A stretch of DNA of 64,000 bases. Origin: Petaurus breviceps papuanus. Lineage: Eukaryota > Chordata > Mammalia > Diprotodontia > Petauridae. Numbering within the stretch: the stretch's first letter is position 1; the number at the start of each line of letters is the position of its first letter. Shown piece after piece: positions 60,282-64,000 of the stretch. The translations under genes were made by a program, and so were the position numbers. The stretch covers positions 5,610,271 through 5,674,270 of the forward strand of contig JAMXIF010000043.1 of assembly GCA_028583685.1 (NCBI GenBank), written 5' to 3'. A model generated the notes under the pieces. The model did not search any database, had not been told where the DNA came from, and was given only the letters and a program-made list of their open reading frames with translations.

Positions 60282-60870
60282 TGGAGAATTGGGGTCAGGG
60301 ATATGCTGAAGCCAGATCATGTTGATTCTCAAGAGTTAATTATTAAATTTTGAATATTGATTTACAAATCAGAAATGCACAATGGTTGCAAATCAGGTCT
60401 AGATGTATTCTTTTGCTGATAATCTTGACTTAAGAAAATGATGGATTAAATGATAACAAGGCAGATTAAATGTATAACTATTATGTGTGTCTTTTCATTT
60501 TTTTTCAGGAGAGCCAGTTGTCAAACATTTAGAAGCATTCCCTTTATTGGGGGGGGGGCATAGGGATCATTAATACCACAAAATAACTAAAGGACATCAT
60601 GAGGTACCAATTAGGCAATACAGAAAATTCATAATTAGGTACATATGACTGGTATGTAGTTGAGGCAACAGGATAGTATGAGCTAGAAGACCAAAGGGTA
60701 AGCATTAAAATTCATTTTGTTTCAAAAAATATCTCTTAAGTGACTACTATATCTTAAAAAATGCCTAAAAATACATAAGATATAGACCTATTTCCAAATA
60801 GGTATTTCAAACATGGATAGGTAATTTGGACAGTTCTAAAAACAACTGTTCATTTTATTTCATTACACTA
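60282..60870. other. No gene seen
   Basis: AT-rich; G-run at 60549-60558. Confidence 0.4.
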
Positions 60871-60874
60871 CATG

Positions 60875-61055
60875 GTGAGATGTAGTCACAGTGGAATAAA
60901 AGAAAGGGCACTGGCATTGGATTTGGACCTAGAAGACCTTGGTACTAACTGTATAACCATTAGAAAGACACATAAACCTTCTGAAATTCAATTCCTCATC
61001 TGTAAAATTAGGAGTTTTTAACAAGATAATCTATGAAGTATTTTCCAGCACTAAA
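60875..61055 (+). mobile_element. MIR SINE, sense
   Basis: CACAGTGGAATAAAAGAAAG, GGCACTGGCATTGGATTTGG, CAATTCCTCATCTGTAAAAT, TATGAAGTATTTTCCAGCAC. Confidence 0.85.
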
Positions 61056-61345
61056 CTTGATCAAATATTAAGGACCTACTCTCTACAAAGCACTGCTTTA
61101 ACTTGAAATACAAAGATGAAATCATGGCCAGTCTCTACTTTGGTGAGTTTGAAGTTTAAGTGTTGGTGGGAAGACATTAGGTATATACACAACTACAATA
61201 CATAGGGAAGGGGGTACTTACTTATAAGGAGAGTCAGACAAAGTTCTGTGAGACTTTTGAGGAGAAGAAGCTATCTAGGGAGACACTTAGTAGGGAGGTA
61301 TAAAGGAAAGTTTCATAAATGAGGGAAGTATTATGCAGAAAGAAA
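61056..61345 (-). mobile_element. LINE-2 3' end, antisense
   Basis: AAATATTAAGGACCTACTCT, CTACAAAGCACTGCTTTAAC, AGACATTAGGTATATACACA, GGGAGACACTTAGTAGGGAG. Confidence 0.65.
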
Positions 61346-62400
61346 AGAATGATTTCAGTAAAAGATAGTTGGAAAGGAGTGTCCATTTAAGTATGGGTGA
61401 TAACAACGAATTCTGGGAAGAGAGGTTAAAAAAGAGGAGGCTGTGAGCACTTTAATAGCAATGACTAATACAAAACAGAATATAAGTACACCAGAAAGGT
61501 AAAAAGTCCCCTTAGAGATGATAGAATTAATAATAGAGTAGAACTTGGAGGTCATTTAGTCCTTCCTGTCTCCTCTTATTTTGCCAATAACTCCCAGGTG
61601 ATGCTGGAGGGCCCAGGTGTCAGTGTCATCATCATTCATGCCCTTCCAATCCAGAAAGTGGTTCAGTGGAGAACCTTGCAGACCACTCTGTCTTCCTCCT
61701 CCGAAGTGGGAACTTTCTCCTCTAGTCCATTCAGGAAGCCACATCCAGTAATTTAAAACTAAAAATGTAAAATATAAGTTCATGGTCTAAGGGGAAAAGA
61801 GGGAAAGAGCTCCAATTCTGCTTTTCCACATTTAGCTATGAAATATAAAGAATGAATTACTCATAAAATATATGCCACCAGATCATCTCCTTGATCACCA
61901 AACCAGGAATGAATTCCCAGCTTTGTATAAAGGCACATTATCAAAAATATTTGGGAAATTAATCTTTTTTTTTCTCTATGCTCATCACTCCTCTGTGCTC
62001 ATCAAGAAAACCAAGCATTTCCTCACTGAGGTAGTTTCTTGGTGTATGGGCTGGGATCTCCATTCTAGGTGATTTCTGCCACTATGTTGTAGAGTTTGCC
62101 CCTCTGATTTTCCTTTTCAATTGTTCCTCATTCCCAGAAAAAAAAATGCCAATTTTCACATGTGAGAGAGGTCACTGGCTCATTACAAAACCCTTCCTTT
62201 AACCTTTTTTTCTATATCTTTGTGTACATTTACAAAGAAATCACTTACTGGTCTCTCTGCTGTCACTCTGTTACAATTCCATTCTTTAACCCTCTTGCAT
62301 TTCTATGGTCTGGGTTGTGCAAGAAACAAATAATCTCTTAGGACTGTTTTTTATGTAAGAATGTTTTAAACCCTTCTTTATTTTTTAATACTCATCTTTT
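61346..62400. other. No gene seen
   Basis: 61550-61745 is GC-richer and free of repeats I know (GTCAGTGTCATCATCATTC, TCCTCCGAAGTGGGAACTTT). A 75-residue minus frame there (61556-61783) has no known domain. Confidence 0.35.
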
Positions 62401-63940
62401 TCAGGTATTTTTAAGTTCAGATTTGCAGGGTGGTTCATCCTGGGCTGCAGCCTGAGCTCCATTCCTCTTCAGAACTCATAATTCCATTCTCTCCCATGAT
62501 TTCTGATGGCATAGAATTGTCTTATGGAATTTGATTTTCTTTATTCTGTATTTGAATACTTTTCTGCTGGTCACTTGAAGAATGTGTTGTTTGTGAATTG
62601 AATTATTAAATTTAACTAGTCTGTGTCTTGGAGTTTTCAAGTGTATATGTGTTTCTGAACACAATCTGAAGATTCTTTCAATTGGTATTTTGACTTCTAT
62701 GTTAAGAATTCTGGACAGTTTTCTTACTTTTTTATTTGCATTATAGTGTTCAGGGCTTTTGTTAGTTTGTTTTGTTTTTGGTCTTATCATGTTCTTTGGG
62801 AGATCTTATAATCCTTAGCTTATCTTTGAGATCAGTGTTTTACTTACAAAGTGAACATATTTTCTTTTAGGGTCAAGGCTTTTTTTTCACTTTTCTTCTA
62901 GATTGTCCTTCCCTTTTATGTATTTGTATTTCTAATAAGTTGTCTTCTTCTTTGTTTGATGATAGTTGACAGCATGGATTCAAACTTTTTTAGCCACTTA
63001 TGTCTGCTGGTAATGGTCATAAATGCTGCTCTCACAAATCTTATTTCTCTTTTATACCACTCAGAAACAGTATGCTGAAGTTCCCTGTGCTCTTCAAATT
63101 CCACATGGTTCTCTCTCTCCTCTAGCATTTTTCCTTTTTTTTGTAGTATTTATTCATAGATGCCTGAACTTTTTTTTTTTTTACTAGATCTGGAAGCCAT
63201 ATGTCATTCTATTGTTGATGGTTTCTCTGTTGATTTATCATCTTAAGGTCAAGTTCTTGGAGTTTTCTTCCTTCTGAGATCTTTGATAGTCAGTCTTTTT
63301 TCCCCTCTTATTTTCCCTTATTGCTAGCTCTCAAATTCTCTCTCTTCCAGTGATTGTTTCCCAGGTGGCTCATCTCACAGGGCAATATTTGGTTCACCAC
63401 TCTAGCTTTCTGCCCATAATGACTTTTGAGGGTACAGAACTGGCCTTAGATTGATGTTGGACTGTTTTTTCAAGGTTGGTGGCATGCCACACAGTCTACA
63501 TCTGTCCAATTCCCTCTATTCCTAAGTTGTCTTTCCCAACAGCTGAGTACACTGCCATAATGATTCTATTGAAGTCTAAGATGATTTCTGTCATTTGGAG
63601 TTTAGATCTCAAGTATCTCTTAGAAAGGGGTAAGGGGCAGTGTATCAGAGGGTGGGACAGAATTCTATTTCAATTCTCAACTCATCAGTCCCTTTCCCCT
63701 TTGTTCAGTTTATCTAATGCAGGAGATCTTTTGCAGCAAAGAATGCTGAAGCAGTGCTGACTATCAAGTCCTCAGCAAATTTCTGAAGTTTCAAGCTTGA
63801 ACCTCCATGGCATTGGAAAGAGGGAGGTTGTACCAGGTTGGGAAGTGTTATTTTGTTGTAAACTTATAGTCTTCTTTCTATAATGATGGGCAGTTGAGGA
63901 GGGATTGCTGAGTGAGCTAAAGATAGGGATTAATTCATTA
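62400..63940 (-). mobile_element. LINE-1 ORF1 and upstream region, antisense
   Basis: The minus frame 62476-62790 contains TPRHRLVKFNNSIHKQHILQ, which matches the RRM-like core of L1 ORF1 proteins (usual form TPRHIIVRF...KE.IL.AAR). It is preceded by RKLSRILNIEVKIPIERIFR, where ORF1 has its partner-helix region. The frame 62916-63128 is Lys/Glu/Arg-rich, compatible with the coiled coil. 63200-63940 would be the 5' UTR, less certain. Broken; no active element. Confidence 0.6.
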
Positions 63941-64000
63941 TTTTAAACCTTCTTAGGTATTTCTATTTTTCTAGAATATGGAGACAGATCAAGTTACTTT

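Overview
This window looks like ordinary non-coding nuclear DNA from a marsupial, either intergenic or deep intronic. The organism call is inferred from the repeats. There are many tRNA-derived SINEs of the marsupial MAR1/WSINE type (GGGCAGCTAGGTGG head, GAGTTCAAAT B-box-like core, AAGTCACTTAACCCCAATTGC tail), long old LINE-2 pieces, L1 3' ends of marsupial type, CR1/L3 pieces and MIR/THER SINEs. The base composition is AT-rich, with no CpG island, no bacterial-type gene and no convincing intact multi-exon gene. The longest open frames sit in repeats, microsatellites or AT-rich sequence.

The only clear protein homologies outside LINEs are two processed (intronless) retrocopies of host genes. 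At the left end is a minus-strand, 5'-truncated USP21 copy (51-716), a pseudogene with an 11-bp target-site duplication (TSD). Near 58 kb is a minus-strand RPS24 copy (57717-58241) with a 13-bp TSD, a poly(A) tract and an almost intact reading frame that has lost its normal stop. One unrecognised exon-like frame on the minus strand near 43.6-43.8 kb is the only other candidate coding piece.

Layout: 1.3-6.6 kb is a nested pile of repeats: L2 interrupted by a MAR1 SINE, itself interrupted by an LTR-like insert with a 5-bp duplication, and the same L2 interrupted by a 5'-truncated L1. 7-13 kb holds an antisense L1 reverse-transcriptase fragment, an antisense L1 3' end and a 1.2-kb antisense L2. 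About 13.7-14.2 kb is LTR-like. 16 kb has a long CTT tract with a 10-N assembly gap. 17-31 kb is mostly old MIR/THER and L2 scraps plus ATGTATAC-type simple repeats. 31-39 kb carries L3, an L1 3' half, a young-looking SINE, L2 and another L1 3' end. 42-49 kb has two copies of a further SINE-like family in opposite orientation and an antisense L3. 51.5-54 kb has two L2 pieces in opposite orientation. 55-57.7 kb is an antisense LINE-like element carrying two SINEs in succession and a hAT-type MITE. 59.1-60.1 kb is a clean solo LTR, and 62.4-63.9 kb is an antisense L1 ORF1 and upstream region.

No genes act together here and I found no novel biological system. The useful content is the insertion chronology, the two retrocopies, one exon-like frame, and a few repeat-free AT-rich stretches that could be conserved non-coding sequence but cannot be judged from one sequence.
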